Shown piece by piece: positions 11,256-21,963 of a stretch of DNA of 64,000 nucleotides. The notes under the pieces are model-generated. The model worked only from the letters and a program-made list of their open reading frames with translations. It was not told where the DNA came from and ran no database searches. The stretch is from Rostratula benghalensis. Its lineage: Eukaryota; Chordata; Aves; Charadriiformes; Rostratulidae. Both the position numbers and the translations under genes were made by a program. How positions within the stretch are numbered: position 1 is the first letter of the stretch; each line of letters opens with the position of its first letter. The DNA lies in NCBI GenBank assembly GCA_013399305.1, contig VXAI01000020.1:7014607-7078606 (forward strand). The letters are read 5' to 3'.

Positions 11256-13153
11256 CTTCATACAAACACCTGTTCTTACAGTGGACTTTACAGTGCTCAG
11301 AAGTCTGTGGAGGCTAAGCTGAGTTACAGATCTCATTTTGCAATTCTAATTTCTTTAGGAAAATTATTTGGGCACCTTCCTTTCCAGCAGTAAAGCTGGA
11401 ACAAATAGCTGGAACCACCTCTACAGGCAACTGTAAAAGTGTAAAATTAAGATTGTGAGCTTTCTAAATACTAATTCTGCTTCAGAGAAAGTAGATGAGA
11501 CTGAGGCTGCTTTCATGGATCTAGTGTCAATATTACTCCAGTTGCAAAGGGATACACAAGATTAATTTACATTCCTCATTTTATGGCGGCAGAATTGTCT
11601 TTTCTGTATGGTGAGAAGTATTTTAGATCTTCCTACATATAGAATGTCTCTCTGCAGGCATTTAAAATACTGGAAAAACATCTGCACAAAAGCTCACAAA
11701 ACCCAGACAGTACTTTAAAGTTTTGCAATTACAGCTAAATGTCACTTTCTGCAGGTTTCTGGCATGTAAATAGCTTGAGATGCTTCTGCAGGGAAAGCCA
11801 GTACTTTATTTTTAAAAATATACATCTGTAGTAGTAACCTATATTTATGAGTGTATAAGCTGCCCTGCTGTGTGTTCAAAACCTATGGTTTTGCCCAAAA
11901 CACCCGTCTGTTTATTCGTCAAAGCTTTTTGTTAGCTTAAAAATAAGGTATAATTACATAAATACCATCTTTTATTCGAAAGACTTTTTTTAACACCATC
12001 CATCTGAAATACACTCTTGTATTTAGGAATTATGAGAAACAACCTGCAAACATGCTTTAAGTGCCACAGGGTAATGCTAGACATCAAAATTATGGTCTCT
12101 CATACAAGCCAATTGTTCTTACAGTCCTGGGGCACATTCGGGAGGCAGATTAGGGGCAGTGTTTGACCTTTGAGTTTTTCACTAAGCAAACAAATCCCAT
12201 TTGGTGAGTGCACAAGTAAGATGCTGTAGATTGGGAATAACTATATATACCAATAACACCAATAACACATCTATGCAGCCTTCAGTTGAGGATGAGGGTC
12301 TCTCTAGAGTCTGCAAGTCAAATCTTCAAGGTGGTGTTTAAAACTCTAAAATAAAGGGAAATAAAAAAATCAATAAAGAAGCATTTTATAAAAATAACTA
12401 TTGTAGGCAAAGTCACAGATCAGTGCAATGTGCAGCCACAGGCTGGTTTGAGGAGCTGACGTAGGCAGGTTCTTGTCCCCAAACATGCAGAGAGCCATGA
12501 TGTACTGCTTAATGCTAATTGAGAAAGGACAGTTAACTTCTCATTTGTCCCACTGTTTTCCCTTCCTCTAAGAGATCCATACTTCAGGGGGAATTTAAGC
12601 TCTGGACCTAAAGTATCTGGATCTACCTTTTAAATATTCGCAGTACTGCTGTATGACATTGGTTCCAGTGATGTCTTGTTTGTGTGTACTGGGTGAATGG
12701 GAAGTTGATCAAAAAAGTGTTCTTCCTCTCAACTCCAGTATCTTTTCTGTTACCCTCCAATTAGTGATGGTTGCTTATGAGATGCATAGTTCCAAGAGCT
12801 GCTTGCTGAAAACCTGTGAGATCTTCAGCATAGTAATCCTATAATGGCATAATGAAAGTACATAATTCAAAGAAGAATGTTTCTTTGTGGTTCCTGTGTA
12901 CAGCAGTGAGTGTAGATGGCATGTTTTTGAGGTACATGGTGCCATCATGATAGAAGTAACAGGAATTACAAAGGCTGTTGTCAATTCATCTGTAAAACTT
13001 CAGTTGTAATGTTTGGTTCTGTTTCTGGTTACTGACACGTACCTGCAGAGAATATATGAAGATGGTCACTAGTTAGAGCTTCACATTTAAGATTTCCCTC
13101 CCCAGTATTTCTGATGTATCCTTTACAGGTTTATCACTTGACAGAGTGTGTTT

Positions 13154-14323
13154 CATAGAATCATTCAGGTTGGAAAAGACCCTGGGCATCATCAAGTCCA
13201 ACCATCAGCCCTACCCTACAAAGTTCTTCCCTACACCATATCCCCCAACACCACATCTAAACGACTCTTAAACATATTTAGGGATGGGGACTCAACCACC
13301 TCCCTGGGCAGCCTATTCCAGTGTCTGACCACTCTTTCTGTGAAAAATTCTTTCCTAATGGTCAGCCTAAACCTACCCTGTTGCGGCTTGAGGCCATTCC
13401 CTCTCATTCTATCGCTAATTACCTGTGAGAAGAGACCAGCACCAACCTCTCCACAATGCCCTTTCAAGTAGTTGCAGAGAGCGATGAGGTCTCCCCTCAG
13501 CCTCCTCTTCCTCAAACTAAACAGTCCCAGCTCCTTCAATCGCTCCTCATAGGATTTGTTCTCCAGGCCCCTCACCAGCTTTGTTGCCCTCCTCTGCACT
13601 TGCTCCAGCACCTCCAGATCTCTCTTGTGTTGAGGTGCCCAGAACTGGACACCACACTCAAGCTGTGGACTCACCAGTGCTGAGGACAAGGGGACAATCA
13701 CCTCCCTACTTCTGCTGGTCACACTATTTCTTATACAAGCCAGGATGCCATTGGCCTTCCTGGCCACCTGGGCACACTGCTGGCTCATGTTCAGGCGCTC
13801 GTCAATTAGAGCCCCCAGGTGCTTTTCTACCAGGGAGCTCTCCGGCCACATTTCCCTAAACCTGTAGAGATGCATGGGGTTTTTGTGGCCCAAGTGCAGG
13901 ACCTGGCACTTGGCCTTGTTGAAGCTTATCCCGTTGACATTGGCCCATCCATCCAATCTACCCAAGTCCCTCTGGAAAGCTTTCCTGCCCTCATGCAGAT
14001 CACCACTGCTACCTAGCTTAGGGTCATCTGCAAACTTACTGATGGTACACTCTATATCCTTGTTGAGATCATAAATAAAGACATTAAATGGAAATGGTCC
14101 CAATACTGAGCCCTGAGCAACACCACTTGTGACTGGCTGCCAGCTGGATTTAACTCCATTGAGCACCACTCTTTGGGACCATCCATCCAGCCAGTGCTTG
14201 ATCCAGCAGATTGTACGCTCATCCAGGCCATGAGCAACCAGCTTTTCCATGAAAATTTTGTGGGGGACTGTGTCAAATGCTTTTCCAAAGTCCAGGTATA
14301 CAATATCCACAGCCTTCCCCTCA
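13154..14323 (-). mobile_element. 5'-truncated CR1 LINE retrotransposon
   Basis: This is a CR1 non-LTR retrotransposon on the minus strand. At the low-coordinate end, the reverse complement of 13150-13166 gives the ATTCTATGA-type tail characteristic of avian CR1 3' ends, preceded by the conserved 3' UTR box (TTCCAACCTGAATGATTCT-like). An ORF covers the C-terminal part of the reverse transcriptase protein. Homology fades near 14323, where an in-frame stop appears just upstream, so the copy is 5'-truncated: it lacks the endonuclease domain and the N-terminal part of the RT. Full CR1 elements are about 4.5 kb, against about 1.2 kb here. Truncation on insertion is usual for CR1, and no target-site duplication is expected or seen. 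The fragment at 45416-45648 (+) matches its last part closely and belongs to the same subfamily. Confidence 0.95.
13231..14310 (-). pseudogene. CR1 reverse transcriptase, C-terminal ORF fragment
   Basis: An uninterrupted 359-codon frame encodes the catalytic core and C-terminal part of a CR1-type reverse transcriptase, which in an active element copies its RNA at a nicked target. Motif A, with the aspartate and KAFDTV signature, is at residues 5-15. The motif-B-like [10 protein letters not shown] is at 63-72 and the catalytic FADD (motif C) at 93-96, followed by the thumb region and the usual C-terminal [10 protein letters not shown]. The endonuclease and the RT segments before motif A are missing. 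Residue 65 is Ala where Pro is usual in this family, and Pro at 74 interrupts the normally hydrophobic stretch after motif B, so missense decay has begun although no stop has accumulated. The initial Met is incidental, not a true start. It has no promoter and is almost certainly not a functional gene. Confidence 0.9.
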
Positions 14324-14325
14324 AC

Positions 14326-14366
14326 TTTCTAACATATTTCAACTTCCCTTCAATATTTCTAACATA
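14326..14366. repeat. Direct repeat beside the CR1 5' junction
   Basis: The 11-mer TTTCTAACATA occurs at 14326-14336 and again at 14356-14366, a 30-base period, immediately outside the truncated 5' end of the CR1 copy. It may be host sequence duplicated at integration or an independent small tandem duplication. Confidence 0.6.
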
Positions 14367-17300
14367 AAGGTGTGTGTACATGTGTTTGTAGTAGAGACAT
14401 GTCTATATATCTGTGCTAAATATGATGTGCTAAATGCTTGTCAGCCATGTTAGTCCTGGAATTTGGAAATGTATAATAAATCTGCCTTTGATCGTGAACA
14501 TGGCCACATTATGTGGCTGGATGTTCTTGTGGATTCTTTTAGACCTACATAAAGCACGTGGTGGCCCATGCTTGTGCAGGAATTGACTCTCTTTCAGATA
14601 ATCTTTCTCACACTGTGTACCCTCCTTGAATCTATTTAGAACCTCAAGTGAGGATCCTCTTCCTGCCCTGTTAAATTTTCTCTTTACACTCCTCTGCTGG
14701 TTCCTCCTCCCTCATATCAACCTGAAGCTGCTCTCTCTTTGTTTTCAAGGGTTTTGCTTAGAGAGGCCGAGCATTAGGCATTGTATTTAGCAGCTTACTG
14801 AAATTCTTGTTCTTACCACCTGTCCACCACTGTCTGAATTGCTTGCTCTGCCCCTTGAAATTTCCATAACACGTATTTTTCAGTCCCATATGAAAGTAAA
14901 AATGCTCTACTTGAAAATCTGCTTTTATAACGTAGCATTGTCATCTTAACTTCTACTGGGATGCTTGCAGATGGTTTCCATCTGGAACTGATTTCAAGCC
15001 TAAATGAAAAGTTTTTTTTCAGTGGTTCATTTTGAATAGTTTCATATGAATAGTTTTATTCAGTGAGATCTTAATGCCTAATTTTTGAGCAACTGAAATT
15101 CTGCCTTTTTAAAATTTTTGGCTTAATCCAATAATGGATTCTACTTAATGTATACTGTTGTATATTAAAACATCCTGTCACAGAGCATGAAAATAGTATT
15201 TCTTGTTTCAATAGCAACACTTGAGTATTTGATTTAAAACTATTTAATACACATTTATTCAGTGAAATTGTGGATGCTTGATGTGAAAGTTTTTAGACAT
15301 CTGCCTTTAGGGAATACATGCCAGACAAGGGAAGATTACCTGGAAATTTACTTTCAGCTTGATAAAACATCCTGTTTTGTTTATGGATGAGTTTTAAGCA
15401 CTTGATGGTAGTTGTGGCAGTCACTGGCGTTAGATTCCTTAGACTTAAACCTGTTTCCATTTGTTAGCAACAGAAAATTTAAAGTGCTAGTGTCAAGAGT
15501 TGATTTTAAAAATACAGGAAAAGGACTTGAGAACAAACAGCTTGAACAACTGAAGTTACAAATATCACTTTGAGAGTACAGTGAATTAAAAAAAAAAAGC
15601 TGTGAATTAGTGAAAAGAAATCTTACTCTTGAATCTAGGCTGTGTAATGTGTAACGTGGGGAGACCCAAAAAGAAGACCTGTGTGCTTGTGTGCATTGAA
15701 CCACCTTCTGCCCAAGTCCCCATCGTGCTCATGAAATGTTGGTTTGGGCAATGAACACCCAACTAGACACTGCTGGGTGGCTGCAAAGCTGACTGACCTC
15801 CTCCCTTTGAAAACAAATCTTGGGCTTTTTTTTTTTATACTGCATACTATCATCCTAAGAGTTTGTAGTCCAAAAACCACATAGCAAATGAGCTGAAAGA
15901 AGAGAATGGCGAATTTCACCCCAAACTTTTCTGTTTGTAGTTTTTTTTTGTTACTGAAGTTTAAGCAATTTCAAAACTGTAAGTTTTAATTGTTTCAGTT
16001 TTACTGTGCCAGGTGTGTGCAGTAGAACAGGGTCTCAACGGTGAACTGGAACTTCTGAATTGGAGATACTCTGTGACTCTAGAGCAAGTCACACAGATTT
16101 CTTTTGGCTCGTTTATCCCATTTAGCTTAAATTCATACTTTGTGGACACAAGGGTTAGTACTTCAGACTTCATTAATGAATGGTTACATAAAGGCTTATT
16201 TCCAGTAGTTAGAGACAGTGGAGGTACATAGTGAGTTAGATACCGATTTACACGCATTTTTGGTTTCTTAAGGTATTTTGCATGATCTACTAGCAAATTT
16301 CTGTATGCTTGAAATCATTGCTTTCTCTGATGCATTATCACATCTTGAACATTACACAGACCTGGAAAATAATTTGATTTATTGTAGGAACATTTAAAAT
16401 GGATTTGTCTAAATCCGTTCTTGATATAAATTAAATTTGATATGAAGTCATATTTGCTCATTTTCCAGTCTCTGTCTTAATTGATTGATTGTAAAGAGGA
16501 CCATTTGGAGGTCTTAGGATTCATGTGCTATATTAAGCATTGGAAGAAATCTCTCAATGAGCAATTTATCTGTGCATAGAGGTAAAACAGCTAAGTAAAT
16601 TCATTCTTTTTCTACTACAACACTGTACAAGGAAAAAGTGGACTGTTATTTAGAGAGCTATGAATTTCCAAAATAAATTGCATTTTGTTTGTATTTAAAC
16701 AAACAACTGAACATATGGTGTAGTAACCTGTGCTGCTTCTTAAGTTCTGACTTTAAAAAAAAATAAATTATAGCAGTTCAAAACATATCTGGATATAGAT
16801 TTGATGTGATGTTACATTTTTCCTATTATGGGAAAGAATTAAAATAAAACTGAAATGTAAGGGTAATTTCAATGAAAGTGGAAAGATAGCCTAGCATGAG
16901 GCCAGCTGGAAAACATTGTCAAACCAACTATTAACACTGGCTAGAGCCTTGCTGGAGGCAGACTTTGTTAGCACAGGTCTCTGTTTTTAGCATTGGCCAA
17001 CACATAGACTTCCAGATCATGCACCCTTGTGCAACATAAACTCTTGAATTCCTGCTTTGCTGTTATTTACAGCTGTAGGTAAGGTTTTTTTGTCATAAAA
17101 TTCTGAGGCAATGATACTAGTTTTCAGATAAGAATCAGGTGCTTTGATAAGAAACCAGAAGGGGCCTAGGATGACTTCACTGTCTTACCAAATATTAATG
17201 TTCTGGCAAGGCCTGTAATGTATTTGGCATATGCATGTAGTATTGATGACAGTTAGTGTAGAAATAGCGTAGTAGTAACCATGTAAAAGAGTTATCTCCT

Positions 17301-20300
17301 TAAAAAAGAGAGAGAAGAAACATCCATTGTGATCCCATCTGTCCCACAGCATGCTGTCAGTGACTCATTTTGTATCAGCAAGCAGGTGTATTAGTTGCTG
17401 ATGTGAGACATTAAGCCACTTACAACTTATGTTTTGCTTTCCCTCCTCACAATATATGCTCATTAGCAAAGATATCTAGTGCCATTGCCTTTCTCTTCCA
17501 CAGCTGTCTTGTTATTGTAAGGCAGCAACTGTAGTTGCTGCTCCGACTGTCTCACTGTTAGGGCCATGCTCTGCTTAATAAGAAGTTATTGTTTCAATAC
17601 AGTATTTTGGCATAGCATTGGGGATTGCAAAATGTTTTCTTTTTAAATGAGATAATCCACTGTGGCCTTGCATGGATTACATTTATGTAAATAGCTCTGT
17701 GGTCCCAGCACTGTAGGACTTTGGTTTCTCCACAGTAATTGGTAATTCTGCAAGCAGTGCTTTCATTTATCTTTACTTTATTTTGAGGTGATATGCTTTC
17801 TGTCAAGAATAAAGGCTCACATTCCTGGTGGATGTGTTAATTGCAAGTAGGATTAACAATGGAGGCTCTGTTTTATCCAGCTATGTGTTTGCACAAAACC
17901 TTTAGGAACTTTTGTAGTCAGTACTGGTCCCTCTGTGACCCATTTTGCTGAAACTGAGTATTGGGAAGAGACTGCAAACTCATAAAGGCTTTTGGAGATG
18001 TTCAGACATGCAGATATTTCTCACCCAGTCACCCTTGTGTGGACACATACATGCAGCACGTTAACACAAAATATATTTTCTTAGGCAACTGAATTAAAAA
18101 ATAATAACAACTATGCGAACATATTCCTTGGTTTTCTGTTACTCTGGGTGTTTTGCACACTATGTTGTATTTCATGGAGCAGAACAATTGTGTATTTATT
18201 AAAAAACATACTGTAATCCTAGTTAAAGCTTATTGTGGCCAAATTGGTAATTATGATGCAACTGGGGAATGCAGTTCATTAACATAGTTGGGGATATGAG
18301 ACATAGGTTTCCATTAATTTGTCTGAGTAGTTTTAAAATTATGGCTGGGGGACTGTGAAATTTAGCTTAGTGTTCAACAAATGGGCTAAGAGAAACCATG
18401 ATCTCTAGCAGTAGGAATTTTGCAAAGAAACTGGTTGGATGAAAGGCTAAAAAGCTTCTGTGCCTAATTGTGGGCTCTGCAGTTCATCATTATCCAATCA
18501 CAAAATTAAAGCAATTTAGAAGCTGTAAACCAAGAGCTGCCCAACAAAATGTCCAAAAGCACTGGAGAGCCCTAAAACCTGATTCAAATGCAGAGGGATA
18601 GACTTCCAGAACCCCTGTTTGCCTTTAAATATTTATTACCATTTTAAGTTTTTATTTTCCTCTGACATATGTTTCTCTCCTGTGCCAGATTTCCAGTCTT
18701 TGAAAGAATACCAAACATTTTTCTCTCACAAAAAGGAGAGCCACTTTGTATTCTTTCACTCTTGTGGCAGTGACAGAGGATTAGGTAGTGAAATTTTTTT
18801 CCTTACTAGTTGGAAATACAAATTTTTCCACTTTTGAGTTTACCTATTTATTGTTTTTTAGGTGATATCTAGCAAATTACAAGGAACATCAGACAAATGA
18901 CAAAGTTTGTTTATTGCTCTTGCATTTTTGGGGAGAAGTCATTCCTGGAGTTATTCAGATCCTTCAATATTCATGCATTGCTCTTGAAAATTAAATGTGG
19001 CATTCAGACTTGTGTTTTTAAACTGTGTTAAACAAGTTACCTCTAGAACTGATGGAAAAGTGTCTCACTGCTAGCAAAACTGGCACAATTTGTAAATTGT
19101 CTTAGTACTTTCTATTGGTTTCTGTGCAAATAAAAGGTGTAAAATGCTCTTGTCTAGCTGAGTGTATTTTCTGTAAAAAGAATAAATTTTACAATGATAA
19201 ATTTCAGTAAAATGGTGCTACTGGCAAAATAGTAGTGCATGCATGCTATGGATCCTTCGGAAGCTGAAAGCCTTATGCTGAATTGGACTTGGGAATACTG
19301 AAAACGTGTTTGCAGGAATTTTTGGAGCTGCAAAACCAAGTGTGTCAGCACAGTATGTACTTTAGAGGCTTTTCGTAAACCCTGCAAAGAAGGGAAATAC
19401 CCAGATATATCTTGGAGGTCAGGGTAAAGAGCAAAAAAAATAATCTCAAAGATATGTAATTTATCTTGGTTGTTTGAGTGCTGTGTGTGAGAACTGAACA
19501 TGAATGCATAGCAGAAAATGTGAAAGGTGAGGAATGTGGTCACACACAATCTTTTCATACATTCTAAGCCTGCTAATGTTAAAGGCTAATTCTAACAGGA
19601 TCAGTACGCAGAAAATCTTGTAAGCACATCCATCTAATTTAAAGAATAATTATTTTTTGCTAGCAGGAAGACTGTTTTTTCATGTGCAGTGCTAAAACAC
19701 ACTGGTGGATTTCCATTCCTTTTATGTCTTCACATATGAGTAACCTGTTTTGCTGAACATATGATTTCTTATTCTTACGTTTTTCATCCTCTTCTAGCCA
19801 CTCAGTGTAGTTTATTCCAAAAAACCCCCAATAAAATTACTTTATAGTGGCATCAACAAAGTGAGTGAGATCTGTTACTCTATGCTGAAGTAGCTTTTAT
19901 TTACCAAAGGTTGATAAATCACTACTTTGGAGTTGGGAAACAAGTCAGACAAGTTTATATCACAAATGAAAATAATGAGGTGTGTCTAATAAATTCAGAG
20001 CTCAATGAAAAAAGATAAACTAATTTCATTGGTTCTGAAGCCAAGAGCATTGCTACAGGGAATGTGTAATGTGCTTTGATATAATTTCCAGTGGTAGCTT
20101 TATGAATAAGAGGATAGAACATTTTAACAATTACGCCCATGGCTAGGACTAAGTTGAATTATAACTGCATTAACTGTAGTAACAGTTTTACCCTTTTCCT
20201 TTCCCTTGCAATTATTAGGAAATTGTTTTCTTTGAGAAGAAAGCAAAGCAGAATATTACAAAGCAAGCATATTCCATCTTTGGCTACAATGAACATTCAT

Positions 20301-20713
20301 TGGCTGATGTGGATAATTATCTTTTTGGGAAATACAGGTTTATTCAGTGAAATCTAGCCTAGAGTGTAAACCAACTGAAATGCATGTATTAAGCTGAATA
20401 ATAATGACCTTGGTCATTTTAAAAAATCCATGCTAAAAGAGATGAAGGTTGATCACAACCCTTCTGGTTGGTTTTGTTCTCCACTGGAGGAATTTACTAG
20501 GATTTCTCTTGTGAGTTCCTGAGCATTAATTAATACAGCAAATGATGCCTTTATTAAGTGGCATTAAAGTACCACACTGGAATACTAATACTTAGCTCTC
20601 ACCTCTGCCGTTTTGTGCCTGTGATGTCAGATGCACTGCTCTGTGTCACAGACTATTGCAAACTGCACTTGAGAGCAACCTGATTTACATCCAAGACCTA
20701 AGTTATCACGCCA
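14367..20713. other. AT-rich non-coding stretch
   Basis: No exon, RNA gene or classifiable repeat is seen. The longest ORF, 134 codons on the minus strand at 19154-19558, is within what chance allows for a window of this size and shows no family resemblance. Short homopolymers (for example T at about 15827-15837, A at about 15588-15598) are the only clear structure. Confidence 0.55.
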
Positions 20714-20768
20714 TCATTGAATAGCACAGATTGGGAGCGACCTCGAAAAATCACTGGTCCAACCTTTC
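20714..20768 (-). mobile_element. Short decayed CR1 3' end
   Basis: About 55 bases resemble the reverse complement of the CR1 3' UTR: a TTGGGAGCGACC box, then a diverged AAATCACTGGTCCAACC box in the usual order and spacing. It is very short and diverged, and sits about 90 bases left of the LTR-like element. Confidence 0.55.
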
Positions 20769-21149
20769 AAGAAGTAATAATCCGTTTTATCCCCACCGTC
20801 AATTTATACGTAGAGACTGATAAAACATGTTCTTGATTGATCTCCTGACCGATGAGGTTATGTATTGGGTTTGTGTGGAAAGGTTTTGGTAGCAGGGGAG
20901 CTACTGGGATGGCTTCTGTAAGAATGTGCTGGAAGCTTCCCCTGTGTTTGACAGAGCCAGTACCAACTGGCTCCAAGATGGTCCTGTTGCTGGCCAAGGC
21001 TGAACCCATCAGTGACAGTGGTAGCACCTTATTGATAACATGTATGAGAAGGGGAAAAAAAACTGTGCAACTGAAGCCAGAGAGGAGCAACAACTGTGTA
21101 GACACCCGGTCAGTGAAAAAAGAAGAGAGAGATGCCAGAGCAGAGATTC

Positions 21150-21565
21150 CCCTGCAGCCCATGGTGAAGACCATGGTGAGGCCGGTTGTCGCCTTGCAGG
21201 CCACGGAGCTTAACAGTGGAGCAGGTATCCACCTGCAGCCCATGGAGAACCCCATGCCAGAGCAGGTGGATGTTCCCAAAGGAGGCTGTGACCCTGTGGA
21301 ATGCCGTTGTTGAAGCAGGGTCCTGGCAGGACCTGTGCCCCCATGCAGAAAGGAGCCCACACTGGAGCATATTTGCTAGCAGGACTTGTAACCCCATGGG
21401 GGACCCACACAAGAGCAATCTGTTCCTAATGGACTGCACCCCATGGAAGGGACCCACCCTGGAGCAGTTCATGAAGAACTGCAGCCCGTGGAAATGGGCT
21501 CATATTGGAGAAGTCTGTGGACAACAGTCTCATAAGGGAGGGATCCCATGTCAAAGCAGGTGAAG
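21150..21565 (+). repeat. Degenerate GC-rich repeats inside the LTR-like element
   Basis: The middle of the element is built of recurring modules: a CTGCAGCCCATGGAG-like box (about 21150, 21233, 21437 and 21480) followed by an ACTGGAGCAG-like box (about 21217, 21262, 21360, 21411 and 21459). They recur roughly every 40 to 60 bases with substitutions and indels. They look like an expanded internal tandem repeat. Confidence 0.7.
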
Positions 21566-21772
21566 AGTCTTTGCGAGGATGAAGGAGCACTAGAACCAAT
21601 GTGTGATGAACTGACTACAACCCCTGAACTGACTACAATCCCCTGCACCACTTGGTAGGAGCAGACAGAGAAAATCAGGAGTGAAGTTAAGCCCAGGAAG
21701 AAGGGATAGATGGGGAGAAGGTGTTTTAAGACTTGGGTTTATTTCTCATTACCCTACTCTGATTCGATTGCT

Positions 21773-21778
21773 AATAAA
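21773..21778 (+). terminator. Polyadenylation signal in LTR-like element
   Basis: A canonical AATAAA lies about 190 bases before the end of the element, placing an R/U5-like segment downstream. If read by an intronic transcript it could cause premature polyadenylation on the + strand. Confidence 0.5.
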
Positions 21779-21963
21779 TTAAACTAATTTCCCAAGGCTC
21801 AGTCTGTTTTGCCCTGTGATGGTAATCGCTGAATGATCTCTCCCTGTCCTTAGCTTCATCCATGAACCCTTCATTATGTTTTCTCCCCCTGTCCAGCTGA
21901 GGAAGGGAGAGATAGGGTGGCTTTGGTGAGCACCTGGCATCCATCCAGGGTCAATCCACCACA

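Larger units (their letters stand above)
1901..13153. other. AT-rich non-coding stretch (intron or intergenic)
   Basis: I see no exon, RNA gene or recognisable transposon here. ORFs are short (at most about 110 codons) and resemble no protein family. Small structures only: a TG-rich patch near 2888-2910, a CT-rich patch near 6942-6958, a single N at 6969, a 22-base tandem duplication at 10063-10106, an 18-base palindrome at 11191-11208 and a triplicated short unit at 11221-11255. Several A or T homopolymers are present. The composition fits a long avian intron. Confidence 0.6.
20861..21963 (+). mobile_element. Avian ERV-type solo LTR-like element
   Basis: This roughly 1.1-kb GC-richer block has sharp compositional edges, begins TGTATTGGG and ends CCACCACA, thus having the TG...CA termini of LTRs. 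AATAAA at 21773-21778 lies in the 3' part, as expected for an LTR polyadenylation signal, followed by a T- and G-containing segment. I recall close relatives dispersed through bird genomes, often misannotated as genes. There is no gag, pol or env sequence on either side, so it is best called a solo LTR, the remnant of an old endogenous retrovirus. Target-site duplications are not clear: GGTTA precedes it and GCTTG follows. Overlapping ORFs on both strands (for example 20852-21313 + and 20767-21360 -) reflect its GC-rich repetitive middle and show no protein signature. Family assignment is from memory and unverified. Confidence 0.75.

Noticed and set aside
19154..19558. 134-codon minus-strand ORF in AT-rich sequence
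   Set aside because: Given the window size and rough stop frequency, one or two open frames this long are expected by chance. Hydrophobic low-complexity translation with no motif.
20767..21360. 197-codon minus-strand and 153-codon plus-strand ORFs
   Set aside because: They overlap each other inside the LTR-like element and follow its GC-rich internal repeats. No protein signature is visible on either strand.
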